From: Lachnospiraceae bacterium M18-1
GTDB taxonomy: Bacteria; Bacillota; Clostridia; Lachnospirales; Lachnospiraceae
Reading direction: 5' to 3'
DNA length: 64,000 bases
NCBI GenBank assembly: GCA_000403295.2
Contig: KE159605.1
Span: 1,758,193-1,822,192 of the forward strand
The position numbers were made by a program, and so were the translations under genes. The number at the start of each line of letters is the position of its first letter. The first letter of the stretch is position 1. Shown here in pieces: positions 35,445 to 43,748 of this stretch. Below the pieces are notes generated by a model. It had not been told where the DNA came from. It did no database searches and saw only the letters and a list, made by a program, of their open reading frames with translations.

Positions 35445-36407
35445 CTACCACCTTAAAAATGCGGCTCCCCATGACAGCCCTGCTCCAAATCCTGCCAGTA
35501 TGATTGTCTGTCCTGGCTTCAGCCTTCCATCCCGGTTCATTTCATCCAACAGGATGGGGATGCTTGCCGAGGATGTATTGCCGTATTCCTCCAGGTTCAT
35601 CGGGAATCTTTCTATATCCACATCGAGACGCTTTGCCACAGATTCCACGATCCGCCTGTTCGCCTGATGGAGCACGAAATGATCGATCTCGCTAAGCTCC
35701 GTTTCGGTCCCGTCCAACAGCTCATGGATGACCTCCGGAACCTTCTTGACCGCAAACCGGAACACTTCCCGTCCGTCCATCCGGATAAATTCTTCCGGAT
35801 GAGCAAGCCCCTCTGTCCATCCTTTCCGGTGGCGGCTCTTCAAGGTCAGGGCGCCGCCTGATTCTCCGTCCGAATGCATTACCGGAGAAGGCAGTTCTCC
35901 AGGCTCTGCTCTCAGAACGGCAGCGCCCGCACCGTCTCCGAACAGGATGCAGGTCCCCCGGTCCTTCCAGTCCACCATATTGGACAGACTCTCCGAACCG
36001 ATCAGCAGTACGGTCCTGCACAAACCTGCCGCTATGTATGCCTGAGCCGTATTATATGCGAACAGAAATCCGGTACAGGCCGCGTTCAGATCAAAACAGG
36101 CCGCATTGACCGCTCCCAGCTCCTTTTGTACTTCACAGGCCGCACAGGGAAGCAGCACTTCCGAGGTAAATGTACACACGATCAGCAGATCTACCTCCTC
36201 GGCCCGGACATTTCCATCTTCCAGGGCACGCCTTGCAGCTTCCGCCGCCATGGATACCGTTGTCTCTTCCTCAATGATATGCCGCCTCGCCACCCCTGTC
36301 CGTTCCCGGATCCAGGCATCACTGGTGTCCACCATCTGAGATAAATCATCATTGTCCAGAATATGACCCGGCACACAAGAGCCGGTTCCGCATATCTTTC
36401 CTATCAT
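35445..36407 (-). CDS. fabH: 3-oxoacyl-ACP synthase III
   Basis: 320-residue initiating condensing enzyme that joins acetyl-CoA (or branched primers) with malonyl-ACP. The catalytic Cys is in NAACTGFLFAYN (near 112), His in FVLHQANRRIVES (near 245) and Asn in YGNTSSASIP (near 275). First gene of the fatty-acid operon. GGAGAAGAC stands ahead of the ATG. Its promoter overlaps a FabT-like operator about 60 bases upstream. Confidence 0.96.
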   Translation of the reverse strand: MIGKICGTGSCVPGHILDNDDLSQMVDTSDAWIRERTGVARRHIIEEETTVSMAAEAARRALEDGNVRAEEVDLLIVCTFTSEVLLPCAACEVQKELGAVNAACFDLNAACTGFLFAYNTAQAYIAAGLCRTVLLIGSESLSNMVDWKDRGTCILFGDGAGAAVLRAEPGELPSPVMHSDGESGGALTLKSRHRKGWTEGLAHPEEFIRMDGREVFRFAVKKVPEVIHELLDGTETELSEIDHFVLHQANRRIVESVAKRLDVDIERFPMNLEEYGNTSSASIPILLDEMNRDGRLKPGQTIILAGFGAGLSWGAAFLRW

Positions 36408-36463
36408 CTGTCTTCTCCATCTTTTAATTATCTTTTAATTCAAATTATTTTATTTTAAAATGT

Positions 36464-36504
36464 TTTGATTATCAAAGTATATACATATATTGTCCGGTTG
36501 TCAA
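36464..36504 (-). promoter_or_regulatory. fabH operon promoter with FabT-like operator
   Basis: TTGACA (36499-36504), 17 bases, then TATACT (36476-36481): near-consensus. The perfect palindrome TTTGATTATCAAA (36464-36476) directly follows and touches the -10 box, so a bound protein would block initiation. The sequence is that of streptococcal FabT sites. The MarR gene at the operon's end is the probable ligand. Confidence 0.85.
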
Positions 36505-36597
36505 TAGAAAAAAAATTTTCAAACATCCATTGCTGCTCACATTTTTTATCTGACTGTGAATAGTAACAAGGAGCATTTCCATAAAACACGATTTTTT

Positions 36598-36792
36598 GTT
36601 ACTATTCACAGCCACTTCACACACATGCGCAAAAACAGCCGGCAAAGCCGTCTGCCGATGCTGCGCATCTTGATTTTTTGCTTATGTGGGTGAAGTGACT
36701 GATTCCAGTCATATAAAAATCATCAAACAGCTTCTTACAAGCTGTGCTTGACGAATCTGTCTGCTGATTTTTATATGGCTGTGAATAGTAAC
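36598..36792. repeat. 195-bp palindromic element with 16-bp perfect terminal repeats
   Basis: The ends are GTTACTATTCACAGCC (36598-36613) and its exact complement (36777-36792). Nested inside are CACTTCACACACAT pairing with ATGTGGGTGAAGTG, ATGCGCA with TGCGCAT, and a 12-bp stem ATATAAAAATCA/TGATTTTTATAT that itself holds ACAGCTT/AAGCTGT. No open frame of note. Its parts recur at 17805-17841 and 58428-58466. It looks like a small non-autonomous mobile element or a structured RNA; no target-site duplication was obvious. Confidence 0.85.
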
Positions 36793-36825
36793 GATTTTTT
36801 ATACAGAATACACATAGAATATTTC

Positions 36826-36854
36826 TTGAATGCCCATGAATATTGTGATATTGT
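36826..36854 (+). promoter_or_regulatory. Likely promoter of the lipoprotein gene
   Basis: TTGAAT (36826-36831), 17 bases, TATTGT (36849-36854), about 50 bases before the start codon. It begins 33 bases after the end of the palindromic element. Confidence 0.5.
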
Positions 36855-36904
36855 ATAGGTGAAGATTCATAATCATATTTTTAAACTACGGGAGGAAGGA
36901 AGAA

Positions 36905-37540
36905 ATGAAAAAAAGAATCTCATTTATGATCGCAATCGCGGTCTGCTTTTCCATGCTGCTTAGCGGATGTGGAAAAAAACTAACTACGGAGAACGCACCT
37001 GATTATGTAAAATCTGCATTAGATGCGTGCTACAAGGCTGATTTTGATGCCTACATGGAATTTACAAAAAGTACACAGGAAGAGGCTGAAGAGCTCTATG
37101 AGCAGGGATTGGACGCAAATATGGAAGCCAGCGGAATCGTCGGCACCTCAGTCAGTTCAGAGCTCCAGGATCAATACCGCCAGTTGTTTGCAGATATCCT
37201 CAATATCAGCAAATATGAAGTGGGCGAAGCAAAAGAAGACGGTGACGGATTTACGGTAGAAGTTACTGTAGAGCCTTTCCTTATGTTTAATAATCTGGAG
37301 CAGGAACTGCTGCCTCTGCTGGATACCGAGGAAGCTAAGGCGCTCACTACGCAGGAAGAAATGAATCAATTTGTATTCCAGAAGATGTACGAGCTGATGA
37401 CCTCTAAGCTGGATGCGCCGGAATACGGCGATTCAGAAACAGTTACCGTACATATCCAGCCAGACGACGATGGTATTCAGACAATTAATGAAGATGATCT
37501 CGCCACACTGGACGCTGCAATGTACTCTGCAATACTGTAG
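36905..37540 (+). CDS. Predicted lipoprotein, function unknown
   Basis: 211 residues. A lipoprotein signal peptide (KKRISFMIAIAVCFSMLL, lipobox LSGC with Cys 22) places it on the outer face of the membrane. The mature part is acidic and helical; TSVSSELQDQYRQLFADIL and a beta-rich segment FTVEVTVEPF follow. It resembles small lipoproteins of Firmicutes that lack a known function. GGGAGGAAGG gives a strong ribosome site. It is monocistronic. Confidence 0.8.
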   Translation: MKKRISFMIAIAVCFSMLLSGCGKKLTTENAPDYVKSALDACYKADFDAYMEFTKSTQEEAEELYEQGLDANMEASGIVGTSVSSELQDQYRQLFADILNISKYEVGEAKEDGDGFTVEVTVEPFLMFNNLEQELLPLLDTEEAKALTTQEEMNQFVFQKMYELMTSKLDAPEYGDSETVTVHIQPDDDGIQTINEDDLATLDAAMYSAIL

Positions 37541-37590
37541 CGAAGAGTTTAGCAGAACGGAATATGCACTCTCAGATGCTGCAATAGATC

Positions 37591-37640
37591 CGGCATCCGG
37601 CTCCCCGCCGTCAGACGGCTTCCCAGGGAGCCGGATGCCG
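37591..37640 (+). terminator. Large hairpin after the lipoprotein gene
   Basis: CGGCATCCGGCTCCC (37591-37605) pairs perfectly with GGGAGCCGGATGCCG (37626-37640), with an inner GCCGTC-AGA-CGGC. A T-tract is missing, so termination may be weak; the structure may instead protect the 3' end. Confidence 0.55.
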
Positions 37641-37763
37641 TTGCTGTTCAGACCCGGTTTGAGGATGAGCAGTAGCTTTTATTCAGCAGTCCCCTTTATC
37701 GGCAGGCGCACTGCCTTTTTTCCCGCACCCGGATCCTGACATCGTCCGCGCCGCATGAGCGCA

Positions 37764-38600
37764 CTACCCCTCATATTTCTCCAGCAGTGCATTGATTTCT
37801 CCTCCAAGCAATATCACGTACATACACATATAGAACCACAGTAAAATGAGTATGATCGTCGTCAAACTCCCATACATCGTAGAAAATCCCGTAAATACAT
37901 CCAGATAGATGGAAAATACAAATGAGATCAGCTGCCATCCGCAGGCCGTGAACACGGCTCCCGGAAGCTGCTGCTTCATCGTAGTCTTAATCCCGTCCTT
38001 CCGGTTCGGCAGATACTTATATACCAGATCCCAGAATACCGTCAGTACCCCAAGGATCAGCAGGGTCCGAATCCGGATGATGAACTCCGTCACATGCCGG
38101 AGCAAGGGCACATGCTCATTGAGGAGCATACTGATGCTGTTTCCGAATACGGAAAGAAGCAGCGACAGGACGATGGCCAGTATGAAAATGACCATATAAA
38201 CCGAGGCGCGAATCCTTAGAAAGATATAATTTCTGGTTTCTGTGTTCTCGTAAACACAGTTCAGGCCGGAGGTCATGGAGAGTACGCCCTTTCCCGCGGA
38301 CCACAGCGCCATCAATATAGTAAACGGGATGATTGAGCCAGACTGGTTATACACCTGGGTCACAAGCATGGCGATCAACCCTTCTACCGAGGAGGGAAAT
38401 ACCTGCAGCACCGCTTGCATGACGTCCTCCTGTGTTACCGGCGTAAACTGTACCAGTGTCAGCAGCAGGATAATGATCGGAATCAGGGACAATACAAAAA
38501 AATATGCCGCCTGCGCCGCATAGGCCCCGGTATGGTGAGAACTGAACTGCTTCGTCACATTCAGCACTTTCCTGATGATCCCTTTTTGATTCTCATTCAT
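37764..38600 (-). CDS. YihY/BrkB-family membrane protein
   Basis: 278 residues with about six hydrophobic segments (for example AAYFFVLSLIPIIILLLTLV, IFILAIVLSLLLSVFG, TIILILLWFYMCMYVILLGGEINA at the end). The family motifs GAYAAQAAYFFVLSLIP and LWFYMCMYVILLGGEIN are typical. Once proposed to be RNase BN, the family is now treated as membrane proteins of unknown transport role. AGAGG lies upstream. It follows a terminator that shields it from the 6S RNA gene. Confidence 0.88.
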   Translation of the reverse strand: MNENQKGIIRKVLNVTKQFSSHHTGAYAAQAAYFFVLSLIPIIILLLTLVQFTPVTQEDVMQAVLQVFPSSVEGLIAMLVTQVYNQSGSIIPFTILMALWSAGKGVLSMTSGLNCVYENTETRNYIFLRIRASVYMVIFILAIVLSLLLSVFGNSISMLLNEHVPLLRHVTEFIIRIRTLLILGVLTVFWDLVYKYLPNRKDGIKTTMKQQLPGAVFTACGWQLISFVFSIYLDVFTGFSTMYGSLTTIILILLWFYMCMYVILLGGEINALLEKYEG

Positions 38601-38633
38601 AAAACACCTCTGAAAGTCATACTCTTGTTATAC

Positions 38634-38673
38634 TTAAAAAGAGGCAGCTGTATCGCAGCCGCCTTTCTTTTCC
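38634..38673. terminator. Terminator between the 6S RNA gene and brkB
   Basis: GGCAGCTG (38643-38650), loop TATCG, CAGCCGCC (38656-38663), with CTTTTTAAG on the minus-strand exit and TTTCTTTT on the plus side. Confidence 0.75.
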
Positions 38674-38679
38674 TTGTAT

Positions 38680-38718
38680 AATCCAGCAAAACGCGTCAGC
38701 GACGCGTTTTGTCGGATT
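38680..38718 (-). other. Very stable hairpin downstream of the 6S RNA
   Basis: CAAAACGCGTC (38687-38697) and GACGCGTTTTG (38701-38711) form an 11-bp stem with a three-base loop, extended by AATCC/GGATT. It follows the closing stem of the proposed 6S RNA and may define its 3' end or processing. Confidence 0.5.
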
Positions 38719-38721
38719 TTC

Positions 38722-38915
38722 GTATATCCCCAAAATGCCGTTCCCTGTATTTTGACTCCTAGCCGCTGGCTAGGTGGGCAACCGCATCTGCTTTTTTGTC
38801 TTCCACTGCTGAACGGAGGCCTGACATATTACAGAAATATAAGAATCCCGTTTAAAGTTTTGTAGGTTCAAAATTACAGGGGTATCGAACATTTCAGGTT
38901 GTACTTTTCTTTTCT
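38722..38915 (-). ncRNA. ssrS: Probable 6S RNA
   Basis: A promoter with TTGTAA (38945-38950), 17 bases, TATAAT (38922-38927) drives a non-coding minus-strand transcript. The 5' arm CCTGAAATGTTCG (38886-38898) carries the ATGTTCG of 6S RNA and pairs with CGGCATTTTGG at the 3' end. Next inward, CCCTGTA-A-TTTTGA pairs with TCAAAA-TACAGGG, leaving a large central bubble. A CCTAGCC/GGCTAGG hairpin stands on the 3' side. This long rod with an open centre is the 6S architecture, which mimics an open promoter and binds housekeeping RNA polymerase. The call is by eye, without a covariance model. Confidence 0.65.
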
Positions 38916-39120
38916 GAAAGTATTATAACCTATTTATCGGAAAATTACAACTACTATCCACATAAATTCTCACAGGAATCCGATGCAAATTTAACCATTC
39001 CATGTTATAATTATCTGTAATAAAAATCATACATTTTTTTAATGCGATTCACCATGCCGTCCCCTTTTTACCTGCCTGGCATGGCTGGACATATATTAAA
39101 TGGATAAAGGAGTTTTTACT

Positions 39121-39903
39121 ATGAAGATGAATGAATTAAAGCTGGTTTATTTCAGCCCCACAGGAACCACAAGGAAGGTCATTATGGAAGCCGCGGCAGG
39201 CATCGGCCTCAAATCGGTCTCCTACGACCTGACAGTACATAAGGAAAAGAAGCCTTCTCTGAAATTTAAGAGCAATGACTTTGTACTCTTTGGTATCCCG
39301 GTATATGCCGGACGCGTACCGGCCGCCTTCTTGGAATATTTTGAAAATCTGTCCGGACAGGGTACGCCGGCGGCTCTGATCGCCACCTACGGCTGCCGTG
39401 AATATGAGGATGCGCTGCTGGAGCTGAAAAACGAAGTGGAGAGCCGGGGCTTCAAAGTGATCGGTGCAGCGGCTTTTCCTACCGAGCACTCCATCGTCCG
39501 CTCCATCGGTCTCGGCCGTCCCAATAAGCAGGACCTGAAGGAAATTGCTGATTTTGGCAAACAGCTGAGCCGCCGTATTCACACCGAAGCGTCTTTTGAA
39601 TCCTTCCATATCACAGTTCCGGGCAACAGCCCTTACCGTAAGGCCGGCGCAGCGTCGCTGACGCCAAAGGTCGATGTCACGATGTGTACGGAATGCGGTT
39701 CCTGCGCCAAGAGCTGCCCCACAGGCGCTATAGACACAAAAGATCCGAAAAAGACAAACAAGAAGAAATGTATCAGCTGCCAGAAATGCGTCCGCAGCTG
39801 TAAGCAGAAAGCCCGTTATGTGAGCGGTACAAAAATGAAGCTGCTGACCGGAAAATTAAACAAAGTCTGTCAAAGTAACAAGAAGGCAGATATTTTTTTC
39901 TGA
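39121..39903 (+). CDS. EFR1-family flavodoxin-ferredoxin protein
   Basis: 260 residues. A flavodoxin-like domain (1-170) opens with LVYFSPTGTTRKV, the FMN phosphate loop, and has FGIPVYAGRVPAAF. A two-cluster ferredoxin domain at about 185-240 carries CTECGSCAKSCP and CISCQKCVRSCK. The protein is an electron carrier or oxidoreductase in the cytoplasm. The redox partner is unknown. The start at 39121 follows AAAGGAG; the in-frame ATG at 39100 is just upstream. Single-gene unit ended by a terminator. Confidence 0.92.
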   Translation: MKMNELKLVYFSPTGTTRKVIMEAAAGIGLKSVSYDLTVHKEKKPSLKFKSNDFVLFGIPVYAGRVPAAFLEYFENLSGQGTPAALIATYGCREYEDALLELKNEVESRGFKVIGAAAFPTEHSIVRSIGLGRPNKQDLKEIADFGKQLSRRIHTEASFESFHITVPGNSPYRKAGAASLTPKVDVTMCTECGSCAKSCPTGAIDTKDPKKTNKKKCISCQKCVRSCKQKARYVSGTKMKLLTGKLNKVCQSNKKADIFF

Positions 39904-39912
39904 TCAACATGC

Positions 39913-39950
39913 AAAAAAACAGACTGCCTTTTCAGATAGTCTGTTTTTTT
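39913..39950. terminator. Bidirectional terminator between EFR1 and htpG
   Basis: AAAAAAA, CAGACT (39920-39925), loop, AGTCTG (39938-39943), TTTTTTT. The A and T tracts serve the convergent genes on both strands. Confidence 0.85.
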
Positions 39951-39957
39951 ATTCTTA

Positions 39958-42102
39958 TTATTTTGTCAGCAGCATCATAATCTCATTGCTTCTCTGTACA
40001 AACGCAGTCATTTCTTCCGGATTGAGCGGTTTGTGTGCGATCATCGCCAGATCGTAAAGCTGCTTGCAGATCATGGAAGTATGTCCGTCCTCCTTGTTCC
40101 CTGTCACAAACTTCACAAGCGGATGGTTTGCATTCAGAACCAGTGTTGCCTGTCCGCCAAATCCCATATCCATACCGCCGCCCATACTGTACATGCGCAT
40201 CATTTCTTCCATACGCCTGGACTGCTCGGAGAGAACTGCCATGGATGCAATGCTGTCATCCTTGAGCTTCTCCACTTTCACTTCCAGCTTTTCATTGTTC
40301 AGCTCTTTGCGGAACAACTCTACCAGCTCGTCCGTGATCTTCTGAAATTCTTCCTTATCGTTCTCATCCACTTCGTCTTTCAGAGAATCATGTACCTCCG
40401 CATCAATCCTCTGGAAACGGATCTCCTCGTTGCGCTGCTCCAGATAGGTGATAAATGCGGAGTCAATATTGTGTGTCAGGATCACCGCATCCTGTCCCTG
40501 CTCCTTGAACATCTTGATATACTGGCTCTGCTGCTGTTCGTCCGTCACATAGTACACATTGAGAGGTTCTTTCTTTTCCTCCGCATCAGAATCTTCAACG
40601 ACCTCTGCCTCTACAGCTTCTGCCCCATCGGAAGGATGATCGGCCTTGCCGTCCTGTGCCTCAGCATCAGACGTCACTTCCTCTGACGGAGTCTCTGCTT
40701 CGACAGTCTCCGGATTTTCCACAACCTCTACGTTCTCCTCATCACCGGCGGACTTCTTCGCATTCTCAATATATTCTTCCAGAGTCAGATACTTATGCTC
40801 CAGGTTCTTATAAAGGATCGAGCCTTTAATCTTATCTCCAAACTTCTCATCCTTTAAGCAGCCGAACTTGATGAACGGGCTGATATCATCCCAGTATTTC
40901 TCATAATTCTCCTTGTCGGTCTTGAACATCCCGTTCAGCTTGTCCGCCACCTTCTTGGAAATATAATCGGCTACTTTATTCACGAAACCGTCGTTCTGCA
41001 GTGCGCTTCTGGATACATTCAGCGGCAGGTCCGGGCAGTCGATGACGCCCTTTAATACCATCAGAAATTCCGGAATCACTTCCTTGATATTATCTGCGAT
41101 AAATACCTGGTTGTTGTACAGCTTGATGGTTCCTTCGATGGAGTCGTATTCTGTATTGATCTTCGGGAAATACAGGATTCCCTTCAGATTAAACGGATAG
41201 TCCATATTCAGGTGGATCCAGAACAATGGCTCCTTATAGTCCAAAAATACCTTGCGGTAAAATTCAATATATTCTTCCTTTGTGCAGTCGCTTGGATTCT
41301 TGCCCCACAGCGGATGGATATCGCTGAGGGAAACCGGACGCTTCACGATCTTCGCTTTCTTCTTCGGCTCTCCCTCTTCGCCTTCCTTCGGTTCTTCCGT
41401 GATATGCTCTACCACTTCGTCTGTCTCAAGCACGTCCGCCTCGTCGATGGTCTCATACTCTGTCTCCGCATTCGCCTTGGACAGGAAGATCTCCACCGGC
41501 ATGAAGGAACAGTACTTCTCCAGCACCTCCCTTGCACGGTACTCATTGGCAAATTCCAGGCTGTCGTCATTCAGGAACAGCGTGATCTCCGTCCCCACCT
41601 CCTGCTTGCTGCCGTCCTGCATCTCATACTCTGTGCCGCCGCTGCTGACCCAGTGTACGGGCGCCGCATCCTTACGGTATGACAGAGAGTCGATATGCAC
41701 CTCATCCGCAACCATGAACGCAGAATAGAATCCCAGTCCGAAGTGTCCGATCATCTCATCTTCCGTCGTCTTATCCTTATACTTCTCCAGAAACTGGGTT
41801 GCACCGGAGAATGCGATCTGTGTAATGTACTCCTCTACTTCATCTGCGGTCATTCCAAGACCGTTGTCAATAAACTTCAATGTCTTCTCTTCCGGGTTTA
41901 CGATCACCTGGATCTTCGCCTTGTAATCCTCCGGCATCTCATATTCGCCCATCATGTCCAGCTTTTTCAGCTTTGTGATAGCGTCGCAGCCGTTAGAGAT
42001 CAGCTCTCTCATAAAAATATCGTGGTCAGAATACACCCACTTCTTGATTATTGGAAATATATTCTCACTGTCAATGGATAAATTGCCTTTTTTTGTTCCC
42101 AT
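39958..42102 (-). CDS. htpG: Hsp90-family molecular chaperone HtpG
   Basis: 714 residues, longer than the approximately 620 of E. coli HtpG. The N-terminal ATPase domain has LISNGCDAITKL, FIDNGLGM and IGHFGLGFYSAFMV. The middle domain includes PLNVSRSALQND. Two charged inserts stand out: about 217-254 (Glu/Lys-rich, between N and middle domains, like the eukaryotic Hsp90 linker) and an acidic stretch at about 450-512 in the middle domain. The start is ATG 42102 with AAGGAG. It is under CIRCE control, unlike B. subtilis htpG. Confidence 0.95.
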   Translation of the reverse strand: MGTKKGNLSIDSENIFPIIKKWVYSDHDIFMRELISNGCDAITKLKKLDMMGEYEMPEDYKAKIQVIVNPEEKTLKFIDNGLGMTADEVEEYITQIAFSGATQFLEKYKDKTTEDEMIGHFGLGFYSAFMVADEVHIDSLSYRKDAAPVHWVSSGGTEYEMQDGSKQEVGTEITLFLNDDSLEFANEYRAREVLEKYCSFMPVEIFLSKANAETEYETIDEADVLETDEVVEHITEEPKEGEEGEPKKKAKIVKRPVSLSDIHPLWGKNPSDCTKEEYIEFYRKVFLDYKEPLFWIHLNMDYPFNLKGILYFPKINTEYDSIEGTIKLYNNQVFIADNIKEVIPEFLMVLKGVIDCPDLPLNVSRSALQNDGFVNKVADYISKKVADKLNGMFKTDKENYEKYWDDISPFIKFGCLKDEKFGDKIKGSILYKNLEHKYLTLEEYIENAKKSAGDEENVEVVENPETVEAETPSEEVTSDAEAQDGKADHPSDGAEAVEAEVVEDSDAEEKKEPLNVYYVTDEQQQSQYIKMFKEQGQDAVILTHNIDSAFITYLEQRNEEIRFQRIDAEVHDSLKDEVDENDKEEFQKITDELVELFRKELNNEKLEVKVEKLKDDSIASMAVLSEQSRRMEEMMRMYSMGGGMDMGFGGQATLVLNANHPLVKFVTGNKEDGHTSMICKQLYDLAMIAHKPLNPEEMTAFVQRSNEIMMLLTK

Positions 42103-42203
42103 GTAAAACACTCCTTTTCTATAATCTTTATGATTGACATATAAAACCCGAAACAGACACCTGTATCAATTCCTCCGTGTCCTCTTTCGTTGTACTAGAT
42201 GAT

Positions 42204-42266
42204 ATTCTAATACAGCTTTTTTAAAAAGTCAACATAAAATTAGCACTCTTTTGAGTCGAGTGCTAA
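42204..42266 (-). promoter_or_regulatory. CIRCE element and promoter of htpG
   Basis: TTAGCACTC, nine bases, GAGTGCTAA (42240-42266) is an exact CIRCE, the operator of the heat-shock repressor HrcA. It lies just upstream of a promoter TTGACT (42227-42232), 17 bases, TAGAAT (42204-42209). The hrcA gene is not in the window. Confidence 0.95.
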
Positions 42267-42309
42267 TAATTTCGTAAAGTGATTATAAAAAGACTATAAA
42301 ATGAGTCAT

Positions 42310-43743
42310 TTATTCTAACATTTCCCGCAGCATCTGGTTCACCATTCCGGGATTTGCCTTGCCCTTCATAGCCTTCATCGTCTGCCCTACCAGAGCCCCC
42401 AGAGCCTTTTCCTTTCCGTTTCTGTAATCTGTGACCGCCTGTGGATTGTCCGCGATCACCTTCTCCAATGTGGTTCTCAGAGTCCCTTCGTCATGGACCG
42501 TTTTCAGCCCATGCTCTTCCACATACTGCTTTGGATCCACATCCTCCGCAAACACCTTCTCGAATACCTCTTTTGCCACGGAACTGTTGATCACCCCCGC
42601 ATCGGCCAGATCGATCAGCTTCGCCAGGTTTTCCGGGGAGAATCTGAGATCCTCCGGCTCCATCCCATGCTCCTTCATCAGCCGCATAGTCTCTACCATC
42701 AGCCAGTTAGACACCTTTTTCGGCTTTTTGCAGATTGCGGCCGCCGCCTCGAACAGATCCGCCATGCTCTTGGATTCCGTAATGATCTCCGCATCGTACT
42801 GCGGAATGTCAAATTCTTTTTTATACCGCTCCAGTTTTTCCGTGCGCAGTTCCGGCTGGCGGCTTTTGACAGCCTGAATCCATTCATCGCTGATGACAAT
42901 AGGTACCAGGTCCGGCTCCGGAAAATACCGGTAATCCTGAGCATCTTCTTTGGATCGCATGGCATAGGAGTTTTCCTTATTGTCATCCCAGCGGCGGGTC
43001 TCCTGGATCACAGCCTTTCCTTCCTCCAGAAGCTCAATCTGCCGCTCCCGTTCTCCCTCGATGGCATGGGAAATCGCCTTGAAGGAGTTCAGATTTTTCA
43101 TTTCCGTCCGTGTTCCGAACCGGGAACTTCCCGCCTCCCGCACGGACAGGTTCACATCTGCACGCATGGACCCTTCCTGGAGCTTGCAGTCTGATGCCCC
43201 CAGATACTGGATGATCTGACGCAGCTTTTCCAGATATGCGATAACCTCCTCCGCAGAACGCATATCCGGTTCGGACACGATCTCTACCAGAGGGACACCG
43301 CTGCGGTTATAGTCCACCAGGGAGGTATCGTCCCATTCGTCATGGACCAGCTTTCCCGCATCTTCCTCCATATGCATCTCGTGGATCCGCACCTTCTTTT
43401 TCGTACCTCCCGTTTCAATCTCCACATATCCGTCTCTGGCAATGGGGAGATAAAGCTGGGAGATCTGGTAGTTCTGAGGATTATCCGGGTAAAAATAGTT
43501 TTTTCTGTCAAACTTGCATACCCGGGTGATCCTGCAGTTTGTGGCAAGCCCGATCGCCATGGCATATTCTACCACCTGCTTATTAAGAACCGGAAGAGAA
43601 CCCGGCATCCCGGTACATACCGGACAGGTATGGGTATTGGGCGCGGCCCCGAAGGCCGTACTGCATCCGCAGAAAATCTTTGTCCTGGTAGCCAGCTCCA
43701 CATGGACCTCCAGCCCGATCACTGTCTCATACTGTTTTGCCAT
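42310..43743 (-). CDS. gatB: Asp-tRNA(Asn)/Glu-tRNA(Gln) amidotransferase subunit B
   Basis: 477-residue GatB. It binds the misacylated tRNA and activates the Asp or Glu side chain with ATP. Signatures: YETVIGLEVHVEL at the N-terminus, the CGCS and CPVC zinc-ligand cysteines, PGSLPVLN, and the C-terminal tail domain ending KANPGMVNQMLREML. It starts 5 bases after gatA; the ribosome site overlaps the gatA end. Confidence 0.97.
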   Translation of the reverse strand: MAKQYETVIGLEVHVELATRTKIFCGCSTAFGAAPNTHTCPVCTGMPGSLPVLNKQVVEYAMAIGLATNCRITRVCKFDRKNYFYPDNPQNYQISQLYLPIARDGYVEIETGGTKKKVRIHEMHMEEDAGKLVHDEWDDTSLVDYNRSGVPLVEIVSEPDMRSAEEVIAYLEKLRQIIQYLGASDCKLQEGSMRADVNLSVREAGSSRFGTRTEMKNLNSFKAISHAIEGERERQIELLEEGKAVIQETRRWDDNKENSYAMRSKEDAQDYRYFPEPDLVPIVISDEWIQAVKSRQPELRTEKLERYKKEFDIPQYDAEIITESKSMADLFEAAAAICKKPKKVSNWLMVETMRLMKEHGMEPEDLRFSPENLAKLIDLADAGVINSSVAKEVFEKVFAEDVDPKQYVEEHGLKTVHDEGTLRTTLEKVIADNPQAVTDYRNGKEKALGALVGQTMKAMKGKANPGMVNQMLREMLE

Positions 43744-43748
43744 CCCGC

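Larger units (their letters stand above)
36408..36904. other. 497-base gap between fabH and the lipoprotein gene
   Basis: No gene. It contains the fabH promoter/operator (36464-36504), an extra inverted copy of the element end (GACTGTGAATAGTAAC at 36552-36567), the 195-bp element (36598-36792) and a plus-strand promoter for the lipoprotein (36826-36854). Confidence 0.7.
38601..39120. other. 520-base gap between brkB and the EFR1 gene
   Basis: No protein gene. It holds the brkB-side terminator, a stable hairpin, the 6S-like RNA and its promoter. From about 38955 to 39120 there is only AT-rich leader of the plus-strand EFR1 gene, including a short CATGCC/GGCATG inverted repeat (39052-39080). 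Confidence 0.6.

Noticed and set aside
37749..37762. A 14-base match (CGCCGCATGAGCGC) with 48403-48416
   Set aside because: In 64 kb several 14-base matches are expected by chance, and the flanks differ.
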